In this document: piece after piece, positions 1 through 5,095 of the stretch | Layout: each line of letters opens with the position of its first letter | Numbering within the stretch: the stretch's first letter is position 1 | Assembly (NCBI GenBank): GCA_902475515.1 | Contig: CABSAB010000116.1 | Coordinates: 1-5,564 of the forward strand | Direction: 5' to 3' | Source: an uncultured Eubacteriales bacterium | Lineage (GTDB): Bacteria; Bacillota; Clostridia; Oscillospirales; Oscillospiraceae | Length of the DNA: 5,564 nt | Position numbers and translations under genes: made by a program | The notes under the pieces: model-generated | What the model was told of the DNA's origin: nothing | The model's database searches: none | Seen by the model: only the letters and a program-made list of their open reading frames with translations

Positions 1-2
1 TC

Positions 3-176
3 GATCATGGCGAACTTCTCGGCGTTGGCCGGCCGCTCCTGACCCCGGCAGAGCAGCTTTTGGCAGTGATGACGGATGAACCGCTGCCGGTTTCTGCCCC
101 CCAGCTTCCTCTGGAAGACGTTTCCGGCTGCGCGGAGATCATTCTTGCCTATTTAAAGGCCTTCCCACGGGGCTGA
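3..176 (+). CDS. 3' end of an unrecognised gene (C-terminal 57 residues)
   Basis: An open frame enters from the left edge and stops at TGA 174-176. The other two forward frames hit stops by about bases 40 and 76. The visible tail begins DHGELLGVGRPLLTP, continues through a proline-rich stretch (PLPVSAPQLPLEDVSG) and ends in a short helix-like segment, AEIILAYLKAFPRG. It has the GC-rich third positions of the genes downstream. I see no membrane segment and no motif that fixes a family, so no function is assigned. No convincing terminator follows the stop, so some read-through towards mglB is possible, although mglB has its own promoter 140 bases further on. The coding call rests on frame openness and codon use. 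Confidence 0.55.
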   Translation, partial: DHGELLGVGRPLLTPAEQLLAVMTDEPLPVSAPQLPLEDVSGCAEIILAYLKAFPRG

Positions 177-197
177 ATTTGTCGAAATTGCATCAAA

Positions 198-225
198 TCC
201 TTCATTTGTGCACTTCGTCCTTCAT
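198..225. repeat. Direct repeat TCCTTCAT x2, 20 bases apart, upstream of mglB promoter
   Basis: TCCTTCAT occurs at 198-205 and again at 218-225, a start-to-start spacing of 20 bases, about two helical turns. A tandem site on one face of the helix, upstream of the -35 at 316, would suit an activator such as a response regulator or AraC-type protein. That role is inferred only. The first copy also lies in a weak inverted repeat, CAAAT/ATTTG (194-208). A short imperfect palindrome centred on GACACTTGTC (231-240) follows. Eight-base repeats can arise by chance in AT-rich DNA. Confidence 0.3.
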
Positions 226-315
226 GAAAAGACACTTGTCTGTTTTGCGTACCTTTCCATGGCGATTTTCTGTAGAATCATGCCAAAAATGACACACAGA
301 AAAGCAAAAAAACTA

Positions 316-344
316 TTGTTTTTTCATAAAAGCTATGCTATCAT
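316..344 (+). promoter_or_regulatory. Probable sigma-A promoter of the mgl operon (extended -10)
   Basis: TTGTTT at 316-321 serves as the -35 element and TATCAT at 339-344 as the -10, separated by 17 bases. A TG at 336-337, one base before the -10, gives the extended TGnTATCAT form. Transcription should start near 351, leaving a leader of about 73 bases before the mglB ATG. This is the best promoter match in the 177-423 gap. The region upstream of it (177-315) is AT-rich and shows no convincing gene. Confidence 0.75.
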
Positions 345-350
345 CCTTAT

Positions 351-394
351 GGTAGATGTACGTCTGCCAAAATCACAGGCAGCTTTCTGCCGTG
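351..394 (+). promoter_or_regulatory. Structured mglB leader: imperfect palindrome at the start site plus a hairpin
   Basis: An 18-base imperfect palindrome, GGTAGATGTACGTCTGCC, occupies 351-368, exactly where transcription should begin. As DNA it could be a repressor operator. As RNA it folds into GGUAGA/UCUGCC with one G-U pair. A second hairpin follows, GGCAG-CTTT-CTGCC (378-391), which extends through CAC/GTG (374-376 with 392-394) past a bulged A377. CTGCC at 364-368 could instead pair with GGCAG at 378-382, so the two arrangements exclude each other. No U-run follows, so it is not an obvious attenuator. The function is inferred and untested. Confidence 0.4.
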
Positions 395-423
395 AAATAA
401 ACGATCGAAGGAGATCATTCGCT

Positions 424-1488
424 ATGAACAAGAAGAACATCCTTGCATTACTTCTGGCACTTTGCATGCTCCTCTCCATGGCCGCTTGCGGCACAGCGGG
501 CAGCGCGTCTGCCGAGGGCTCCGCACCGGCCGAGGCCGGCTCTGCTCCCGCCGAGGCTGCCGGTGATGGCCAGACCTACAAGATCGGCGTCGCCATCTAT
601 CAGTTTGACGACAACTTCATGACCCTGTACCGCAACGAGCTGGAGCGTTACTTCAAAGAGGACCTCAGCAAGGACGGCAATACTTATGAAGTCACCACCG
701 TGGACGGCAAGAACGACATGGCCACCCAGACCGACCAGATCCGGAACTTCATCACCCAGGGCATGGATCTGATCATCTGCAACCTGGTCCAGACCTCTTC
801 CGCTGACACCATCATCGACCAGGTGGTGGCCGCCGGCATCCCCCTGGTGCTCATCAACCGTGAGCCTCTGGGCGAGACCGACGAGTCCTATCCTGGCATT
901 CTGGACAACGCTAACGTCTGCTATGTGGGCGCTGACGCCCGCCAGAGCGGCACCTTCCAGGGCGAGATCGTTGCTGCCCTGGAGGATAAGGGCGACATCA
1001 ACGGCGACGGCACTGTTTCCTACGTTATGATCGAGGGCGACCCCGAGAACGTTGACGCGCAGTACCGTACCGAGTTCTCCATCAAGGCGCTGGAGGACGC
1101 CGGCATGAAGACCGAGTGCCTGCTGGATCAGGTGGGCAACTGGGCTACCGATCAGGGCCAGACCATCGCCGCTAACGCGCTGGCTGCCCACGGCGACAAC
1201 GTGGAGGTCATCTTCTGCAACAACGACGGTATGGCCCTGGGCGCTGCCGCTGCCATTGAGGCTGCCGGCCGCAAGGTTGGCGAGGACATCTACCTCCTGG
1301 GCGTTGACGCGCTGGAGCAGTGCCAGGAGATGGTCAAGACCGGCACCATGACCGGCACCGTGCTGAACGACCACATCGGCCAGGCGCACACTGCCGCTGA
1401 CGTGGCTGTGAAGGCCCTCAAGGGCGAGGCCATTGAGAACTACTACTGGGTCGACTATGTAAAGGTGGATGCCAACTACTTCAAGTAA
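424..1488 (+). CDS. mglB: Galactose/glucose-binding lipoprotein of an Mgl-type ABC sugar transporter
   Basis: Extracellular sugar-binding protein that delivers a hexose, probably galactose and/or glucose, to MglC/MglA. The 354-residue product has a lipoprotein signal: Lys3-Lys4, a hydrophobic core and lipobox MAAC with Cys22 for lipid attachment. An Ala/Gly/Ser/Glu/Pro linker (about 23-49) follows, then a periplasmic-binding-protein type I fold. By comparison with my recollection of E. coli MglB, sugar contacts are kept at Asp63, Phe65, Asn120, Asp211, Arg215, Trp240, Asn267 and Asp295. The calcium loop is present as DINGDGTVS (191-199), with Glu261 at the distal ligand position. The E. coli His152 position is Asn209 here, which may tune specificity. 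I chose ATG 424 because AAGGAG (408-413) lies ten bases upstream and the signal peptide starts there; the open frame back to 208 has no ribosome site and would bury the signal. Related xylose or ribose binders are less likely. Confidence 0.93.
   Translation: MNKKNILALLLALCMLLSMAACGTAGSASAEGSAPAEAGSAPAEAAGDGQTYKIGVAIYQFDDNFMTLYRNELERYFKEDLSKDGNTYEVTTVDGKNDMATQTDQIRNFITQGMDLIICNLVQTSSADTIIDQVVAAGIPLVLINREPLGETDESYPGILDNANVCYVGADARQSGTFQGEIVAALEDKGDINGDGTVSYVMIEGDPENVDAQYRTEFSIKALEDAGMKTECLLDQVGNWATDQGQTIAANALAAHGDNVEVIFCNNDGMALGAAAAIEAAGRKVGEDIYLLGVDALEQCQEMVKTGTMTGTVLNDHIGQAHTAADVAVKALKGEAIENYYWVDYVKVDANYFK
517..558 (+). repeat. Tandem heptapeptide repeat GSAPAEA x2 in the MglB linker
   Basis: Residues 32-38 and 39-45 of MglB are both GSAPAEA, encoded by two adjacent 21-base units that differ mainly at third codon positions. 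They form part of the flexible tether between the lipidated Cys22 and the folded domain. The synonymous differences suggest an old duplication held at the protein level, or simply convergent low-complexity sequence. Confidence 0.6.
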
Positions 1489-1503
1489 TTTCCTGGCAGA
1501 TAC

Positions 1504-1527
1504 GGTGGGCCGCTTCGGCGGCCCACC
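1504..1527 (+). terminator. Strong UUCG stem-loop after mglB (partial terminator or mRNA-stabilising element)
   Basis: GGTGGGCCGC (1504-1513) pairs perfectly over ten bases with GCGGCCCACC (1518-1527) around a TTCG loop closed by C-G, the exceptionally stable cUUCGg tetraloop. It begins 16 bases after the mglB stop. The following bases, CTTTGAAATTT, are only moderately T-rich, so termination would be partial. In binding-protein transporter operons such a structure commonly raises binding-protein mRNA over that of the downstream ATPase and permease genes. Confidence 0.75.
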
Positions 1528-1547
1528 CTTTGAAATTTCCCCGTTTG

Positions 1548-1580
1548 AATGGAGCCGGACGGCTTTCGTCCCGTTCCATT
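1548..1580 (+). other. Second intercistronic hairpin between mglB and mglA
   Basis: AATGGAGC (1548-1555) pairs with GTTCCATT (1573-1580) and GGACG (1557-1561) with CGTCC (1567-1571). This gives about 13 base pairs interrupted by one C-C mismatch, with the loop GCTTT. There is no T-run behind it, so it is unlikely to be a terminator. It lies 20 bases before the mglA ribosome site at 1601-1607. A role in RNA processing or in blocking 3' exonuclease decay is plausible but inferred. Confidence 0.6.
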
Positions 1581-1616
1581 GAGACAAGGATAAAAAGCAA
1601 GAGGAGGTCAACCGGA

Positions 1617-3128
1617 ATGAGCGAGTATCGCTTGGAAATGCGTGGTGTTTGCAAGTCCTTCCCGGGTGTCAAAGCCCTGGACCATGCACAGCTCTGCCTC
1701 CGCCCCGGCACCGTTCACGCTTTGATGGGCGAAAACGGCGCCGGTAAATCCACCCTTATGAAATGCATGTTTGGCATCTATAAGATGGATGAAGGCGAGA
1801 TTTTCTTCGAAGGACAAAAGGTGGATATCCACGACCCCATGGAGGCCCTGCATATGGGCATCGCCATGGTGCACCAGGAGCTTCAGCCCATCCCCGCCCG
1901 GACTGTGGGTGAAAACATTTTCCTGGGGCGGTATCCCATGAAAAAGCTCTTGGGCTTCATCCCTGTAGTGGACCACAAGAAAATGTACGAGGACACGGCA
2001 CAGTTGCTGGAAAAGGTCCACATGACCTTTGACCCCAAGCAGCTTCTGGGCGAGCTGAGCGTTTCCCAGATGCAGTCTGTGGAGATCGCCAAGGCGGTGT
2101 CCGCCAACTGCAAGGTCCTGATTTTGGACGAACCCACCTCCTCTTTGACCCAAGCCGAGGTCGAGGCCCTGTTCCGGATCGTGGAGGATCTGAAGGCTGA
2201 AGGCGTTTCCATTGTGTACATCTCCCATAAGATGGATGAGATCCTCCGCATCAGCGATGAGGTCACCATCATGCGGGACGGCCATTATATCGGCACCTAC
2301 CCCTCCCATGAGCTGACCATCGACAGCATCATCACCAAGATGGTGGGCCGGGAGCTGACCAATCTGTACCCCAAGCGGGAAAACGTCCCCGGCGAGGTGG
2401 TCTTCAAGGTGGAGAACTTCACCTCCATCAACCCCAAAAGCTTTCGGAACGTCAGCTTTGAGCTGCGGAAGGGCGAGATCCTGGGCGTTGGCGGCCTGGT
2501 TGGCGCCCAGCGCACCGAGCTGATGGAGGGCATCTTCGGCACCCGCTCCCATACCACCGGTACCATCACCTATAAGGATAAGGTATTGAAGATCGGCCGT
2601 CCCAAGGACGCCATCGATCAGGGAATCGCCATGCTCACCGAAGACCGGCGTGCCACGGGCATCATGGGCGTGCTGAGTGTTGCGGACAATATCTCCGTGG
2701 CTTCCCTCAAGCAGTACTTGGATTTCGGCGTGTGCCTGAATAACAGAAAGATCGAAAAACTGGTGCAGGACAACGTAGACAAGATGAACATCAAAACGCC
2801 TTCCAGCAAGACGCTCATCCAGTCCCTGTCCGGCGGCAACCAGCAGAAGGTCCTGGTGGGCCGCTGGCTGGCCAACGATCCGGATGTTCTGATCCTGGAC
2901 GAACCCACCCGCGGCATCGACGTGGGCGCAAAATACGAGATCTACTGCATCATCGCAGACCTGGCAAAGCAGGGCAAGTCCATCATCATGATCTCCAGCG
3001 AGATGTCGGAGCTCATCGGCATGTCCGACCGGATCATGGTCATGTGTGATGGCCGTGTCACGGGCATCATCGACGGCGATCAGGCCACCCAGGAAAACAT
3101 CATGGAACTGGCTGCCCAGTTTGAGTAA
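1617..3128 (+). CDS. mglA: Galactose/methyl-galactoside-type import ATP-binding protein, two fused ABC domains
   Basis: Cytoplasmic ATPase that powers sugar import through MglC. The 503-residue product is close to the family's usual length of about 500. Domain 1 (about 1-240) is intact: Walker A GENGAGKST (38-46), Q-loop Gln87, signature LSVSQMQ (147-153), Walker B VLILDEPTSSL (167-177) and switch His204. Domain 2 (about 260-503) has a degenerate Walker A, GGLVGAQRTE (292-301), with Arg299 near the usual lysine position. It keeps a canonical signature LSGGNQQKV (404-412) and Walker B VLILDEPTRGID (424-435), and has Ser at the switch histidine position (around 461). This asymmetry is normal for the RbsA/MglA/XylG family. 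I chose ATG 1617 because GAGGAGG (1601-1607) precedes it by nine bases; the open frame back to 1530 crosses the hairpin. The stop overlaps the mglC ribosome site, so the two are co-translated. RbsA-like substrate use cannot be excluded. Confidence 0.93.
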   Translation: MSEYRLEMRGVCKSFPGVKALDHAQLCLRPGTVHALMGENGAGKSTLMKCMFGIYKMDEGEIFFEGQKVDIHDPMEALHMGIAMVHQELQPIPARTVGENIFLGRYPMKKLLGFIPVVDHKKMYEDTAQLLEKVHMTFDPKQLLGELSVSQMQSVEIAKAVSANCKVLILDEPTSSLTQAEVEALFRIVEDLKAEGVSIVYISHKMDEILRISDEVTIMRDGHYIGTYPSHELTIDSIITKMVGRELTNLYPKRENVPGEVVFKVENFTSINPKSFRNVSFELRKGEILGVGGLVGAQRTELMEGIFGTRSHTTGTITYKDKVLKIGRPKDAIDQGIAMLTEDRRATGIMGVLSVADNISVASLKQYLDFGVCLNNRKIEKLVQDNVDKMNIKTPSSKTLIQSLSGGNQQKVLVGRWLANDPDVLILDEPTRGIDVGAKYEIYCIIADLAKQGKSIIMISSEMSELIGMSDRIMVMCDGRVTGIIDGDQATQENIMELAAQFE

Positions 3129-3141
3129 GGAGGAACAAACC

Positions 3142-4155
3142 ATGGAAAAAGTAAAGCGCGCGCCGGGTTCTATCTGGCAATATTTCAAAAGCAATCCCAT
3201 TGTTGTGTTACTTACGGTGGTCTGCCTGATCGTCGGCTTCACCGTTGACAATTTCTTCTCTTGGAGCAACTTTAACAACCTGGCGTCCAACACCTCTGTG
3301 CGGTTCCTGATCGCCCTGGGTGTTTCCGGATGCCTGATCACCAAGGGCACGGACCTTTCCGCCGGACGGCAGGCAGGTCTGGCCGCCTGTATCGCCGGCG
3401 TGCTGCTGCAGCGGGCGGATTACAGCGGACGGATGTTCGCGAATATGCCGGAAATGAACATCGCTGTGGTGCTGCTGATCGTCCTGGCTGTTGGCGCCAT
3501 CATCGGCATCATCAACGGCCTGATCATCTCTGTGCTGAACGTACCTCCTTTCATCGCCACGCTGGGCACCCAGACCATCGTTTACGGCATTGCCCTGGTA
3601 TTCACTGACGCGCAGCCCATCGGCGGTTTCCAGAAGGGCTATACCTCCCTGGTCAACGGCACCATCTTCAAGACTGGAAGCTACCCCGGCCTGCCCTATC
3701 TCCTGCTGGTGGCCCTGGTATTCGGGCTGTTCTTCTGGTTCCTGTACAACAAGACCACCCACGGCAAATATATGTACGCCATCGGCGGCAACGAGAACGC
3801 GGCGGAGGTCTCCGGCGTCAACACCCGCAAGAGCAAGATCCTCATTTATATGACTGCAGGTCTGATGTACGCCATGGCGGGCTTCCTGCTGGCGGCAAAG
3901 TCCGGCGGCGCGACCTCCTCCATGGGCAACGGCTATGAGCTGGAGGCCATCGCAGGCTGTACCATCGGCGGCGTTTCCACCACCGGCGGTATCGGCACCG
4001 TGGGCGGCGTGCTGGTTGGCGTGCTGGTGTTCGAGCTTTTAAAGATCGTGCTGCAGTTCCTCCAGGTGAACCCCTACTACAACTACATTGTTCAGGGCCT
4101 GGTCATTGTCATTGCGGTTGCCCTGGATATCCGGAAATATATCGCAAAGAAGTAA
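3142..4155 (+). CDS. mglC: Galactose/methyl-galactoside-type ABC transporter permease
   Basis: Integral membrane permease that should homodimerise to form the sugar channel and dock on MglA. The 337-residue length matches the MglC family. Hydrophobic segments lie near 18-36, 53-67, 73-90, 106-131, 136-154, 183-202, 232-252, 266-302 (probably two) and 312-329. Family landmarks are visible: TKGTDLSAGRQAGLA (67-81), LNVPPFIATLGT (132-143), the cytoplasmic coupling region GGNENAAEVSGVN (215-227), and YELEAIAGCTIGGVSTTGG (265-283). TDLSAGRQ in particular closely resembles E. coli MglC rather than RbsC. The ATG at 3142 sits eight bases after AAGGAGG (3127-3133), which overlaps the mglA stop, so this start is clear and the longer open frame from 3046 is rejected. 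The TAA stop shares a base with the start of the next gene. Confidence 0.93.
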   Translation: MEKVKRAPGSIWQYFKSNPIVVLLTVVCLIVGFTVDNFFSWSNFNNLASNTSVRFLIALGVSGCLITKGTDLSAGRQAGLAACIAGVLLQRADYSGRMFANMPEMNIAVVLLIVLAVGAIIGIINGLIISVLNVPPFIATLGTQTIVYGIALVFTDAQPIGGFQKGYTSLVNGTIFKTGSYPGLPYLLLVALVFGLFFWFLYNKTTHGKYMYAIGGNENAAEVSGVNTRKSKILIYMTAGLMYAMAGFLLAAKSGGATSSMGNGYELEAIAGCTIGGVSTTGGIGTVGGVLVGVLVFELLKIVLQFLQVNPYYNYIVQGLVIVIAVALDIRKYIAKK

Positions 4156-4442
4156 TGGAACAGCGAAATACTTCCGATTGGGAAGCAGCCCAGCTGGAGG
4201 AGGAGCTTCTGGAGCAGCAGCTCCGGCAGCAGGAGTTTGAGGACGAGGACGAAGAGCCGGAAGCGGCTGAGCCGCCAAAGTCCGACGTTCGCCCCAAGCA
4301 CCCCTGGCAGGTGACCAAGGAGAGCTGGTATGACAGGCTGAATGTCAGCGTCCGCCAGTTGGATATTATCATTGGCGCTGCCTCTGTTGCCCTTGCCATT
4401 GTGGTGATCCTGATCATTCTGGACGCTATGGGCCTTCGATAA
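4155..4442 (+). CDS. Small acidic single-pass membrane protein coupled to mglC, function unknown
   Basis: I do not recognise this 95-residue protein. Residues 10-30 are Glu/Gln/Leu-rich and probably helical or a short coiled coil (QLEEELLEQQLRQQ). Residues 27-38 are strongly acidic and are followed by a Pro-rich hinge. Residues 50-70 (PWQVTKESWYDRLNVSVRQLD) look like a conserved amphipathic or interface segment. One membrane helix spans about 69-90 (IIIGAASVALAIVVILIILD), leaving only about five residues after it. Basic residues before the helix (Lys42, Arg46, Lys48, Lys55, Arg61, Arg67) predict a cytoplasmic N-terminus, so it is tail-anchored. Its ATG overlaps the mglC stop by one base (TAATG) and has no strong ribosome site, which indicates reinitiation after mglC. 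It may be an accessory, assembly or regulatory subunit of the transporter; that is inference from position and topology only. A strong terminator-like repeat follows. Confidence 0.8.
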   Translation: MEQRNTSDWEAAQLEEELLEQQLRQQEFEDEDEEPEAAEPPKSDVRPKHPWQVTKESWYDRLNVSVRQLDIIIGAASVALAIVVILIILDAMGLR

Positions 4443-4451
4443 CGACTACTG

Positions 4452-4483
4452 CGTGGGGCGATCCTGGATCGCCCCACGTTCTT
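4452..4483 (+). terminator. Perfect inverted repeat ending the mgl unit
   Basis: CGTGGGGCGATCC (4452-4464) and GGATCGCCCCACG (4466-4478) are perfect complements around a single central base. They fold as a 12-bp GC-rich stem with a three-base CTG loop, followed by TTCTTACCTT. It starts ten bases after the small gene's stop, a good place for a rho-independent terminator, although the T-run is interrupted. The next ribosome site begins only 11 bases beyond the stem and no clear promoter separates them, so some read-through into the DUF523 gene is likely. Confidence 0.75.
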
Positions 4484-4500
4484 ACCTTGGGAGGAACGCT

Positions 4501-4929
4501 ATGAAAGCTTATCTGGTCAGCGCCTGCCTGCTGGGCATCCCCTGCAAATACAGCGGCGGGGATAACCTCTGCCCCGCTGTCCTTGAGCTGCGGGACAAAA
4601 TCGTCATGATCCCCGTCTGCCCGGAGCAGCTGGGCGGACTTCCCACTCCGCGGCCCGCAGCCGAACGGCAAGGGGATTCCGTTGTAAATCAGGTGGGCCG
4701 GGATGTGACGGAGGAATTCCGGACCGGCGCCCAGGCCGCATTGGCCCTTGCCCGGCTGTTTGACTGCTGCGGTGCCATTTTGAAATCCCGCAGCCCCTCC
4801 TGCGGCGTGGGGACGGTCTATGACGGAAGTTTTTCCGGCACGTTGGTCCCCGGAAACGGCGTCACCGCCCAGCTGCTGGAGGAAGCCGGACTGGCTCTCT
4901 ATACGGAAGAAAACCTTCCCAGCCTGTAA
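4501..4929 (+). CDS. DUF523 / TudS-family protein (putative Fe-S thio-nucleobase desulfidase)
   Basis: The 142-residue product has the full DUF523 pattern: SACLLGIPCKYSG (7-19), IPVCPEQLGGLPTPR (37-51), GRDVTEEFRTGA (66-77), LKSRSPSCG (94-102) and YDGSFSGTLVPGNGVTAQLL (107-126). Cys9, Cys40 and Cys101 are the likely three ligands of a [4Fe-4S] cluster, with a further conserved Cys15. Studied TudS members use such a cluster to remove sulfur from 2-thiouracil, and some relatives are linked to thiouracil resistance or salvage. Whether this copy has that activity is inference. The protein is cytosolic, with no signal peptide or membrane helix. ATG 4501 follows GGGAGGA (4489-4495) by five bases; the open frame back to 4453 runs through the inverted repeat and is rejected. 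It may depend on read-through from the mgl unit, since no own promoter is evident. Confidence 0.88.
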   Translation: MKAYLVSACLLGIPCKYSGGDNLCPAVLELRDKIVMIPVCPEQLGGLPTPRPAAERQGDSVVNQVGRDVTEEFRTGAQAALALARLFDCCGAILKSRSPSCGVGTVYDGSFSGTLVPGNGVTAQLLEEAGLALYTEENLPSL

Positions 4930-4934
4930 AAATT

Positions 4935-4968
4935 CGATTTTCCTCCCCTTGACGGCGGAGGAAAATCG
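4935..4968. terminator. Stem-loop after the DUF523 gene, possible weak or bidirectional terminator
   Basis: CGATTTTCCTCC (4935-4946) pairs perfectly over 12 bases with GGAGGAAAATCG (4957-4968) around a ten-base loop. It begins five bases after the stop codon. On the + strand the following bases (TGTTATATT) make only a poor U-run. On the minus strand the stem is followed by AATTTTT, a better terminator tail, although no minus-strand gene is seen in this window. Its loop and 3' arm contain the -35 and part of the spacer of the mntP promoter. Confidence 0.6.
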
Positions 4969-4977
4969 TGTTATATT
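4949..4977 (+). promoter_or_regulatory. Probable promoter of the Mn2+ riboswitch/mntP transcript
   Basis: TTGACG (4949-4954) and TATATT (4972-4977) are 17 bases apart, near-consensus for a housekeeping sigma factor. A TG at 4969-4970, one base before the -10, makes it an extended -10. Transcription should begin near 4984, just before the riboswitch core, so mntP has its own transcript separate from the DUF523 gene. Confidence 0.8.
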
Positions 4978-4983
4978 GGTGGT

Positions 4984-5095
4984 ACTTAAGGGAGTAGTCA
5001 GCGCCTCCGGGCGTGATGGAGCCAACATCCTGGGTGCCGGTGCACTCTGGCTTTATCTGAAATGACGAGACTTATCTGTATATCAGATAGGTCTC
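4984..5095 (+). promoter_or_regulatory. yybP-ykoY class manganese (Mn2+) riboswitch
   Basis: The aptamer shows the family's hallmarks: AAGGGAGTAG (4988-4997) at the 5' side, the CCAACAT loop segment (5022-5028) and ATGACGAGACTT (5062-5073) at the 3' side. Pairings visible by eye are UAAG 4987-4990 with CUUA 5071-5074 (P1), GCGCC 5001-5005 with GGCGU 5010-5014 (P2), GGAGCC 5018-5023 with GGCUUU 5049-5054 (P3), and GGGUGC 5032-5037 with GCACUC 5042-5047. The 3' strand of P1 is also the 5' arm of the terminator at 5067-5095, so the two compete. In this family Mn2+ docks two loops and stabilises P1, so Mn2+ should switch mntP on by antitermination. The downstream Mn exporter fits this exactly. 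Confidence 0.92.

Noticed and set aside
245..278. Alternative promoter with -10 TAGAAT (273-278)
   Set aside because: The only candidate -35 (TTGCGT, 245-250) is 22 bases away; the 316-344 promoter is much better.
208..423. N-terminal extension of mglB by 72 codons
   Set aside because: No ribosome site at 208; it crosses the promoter and would bury the lipoprotein signal. ATG 424 has AAGGAG and a perfect signal start.
448..1611. Long minus-strand open frame (387 codons) opposite mglB
   Set aside because: Antisense shadow of a GC-rich coding region; low-complexity Val/Gly/Leu/His product with no recognisable domain and no ribosome site.
1908..1945. Degenerate second nucleotide-binding domain of mglA considered as gene decay
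   Set aside because: The missing Walker A lysine and switch histidine in domain 2 are normal in this sugar ATPase family; the gene is full length without frameshifts.
1608..3350. Very long minus-strand open frame (580 codons) opposite mglA
   Set aside because: Mirror of the mglA codon pattern; His/Asp/Gly/Leu-rich composition typical of antisense frames, while mglA itself matches its family end to end.
3208..3762. Minus-strand open frame opposite mglC
   Set aside because: Gln/Asp/Gly-rich shadow of a membrane-protein gene, with no supporting signals.
4109..4477. Minus-strand Ser-rich open frame opposite the small membrane protein
   Set aside because: Ser/Cys runs simply mirror the GAG/CAG codons of the acidic + strand gene, and it starts inside the terminator palindrome.
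4820..5065. Plus-strand 81-codon frame overlapping the DUF523 end and riboswitch
   Set aside because: Out-of-frame with DUF523, runs through the hairpin, promoter and structured aptamer, and has no ribosome site.
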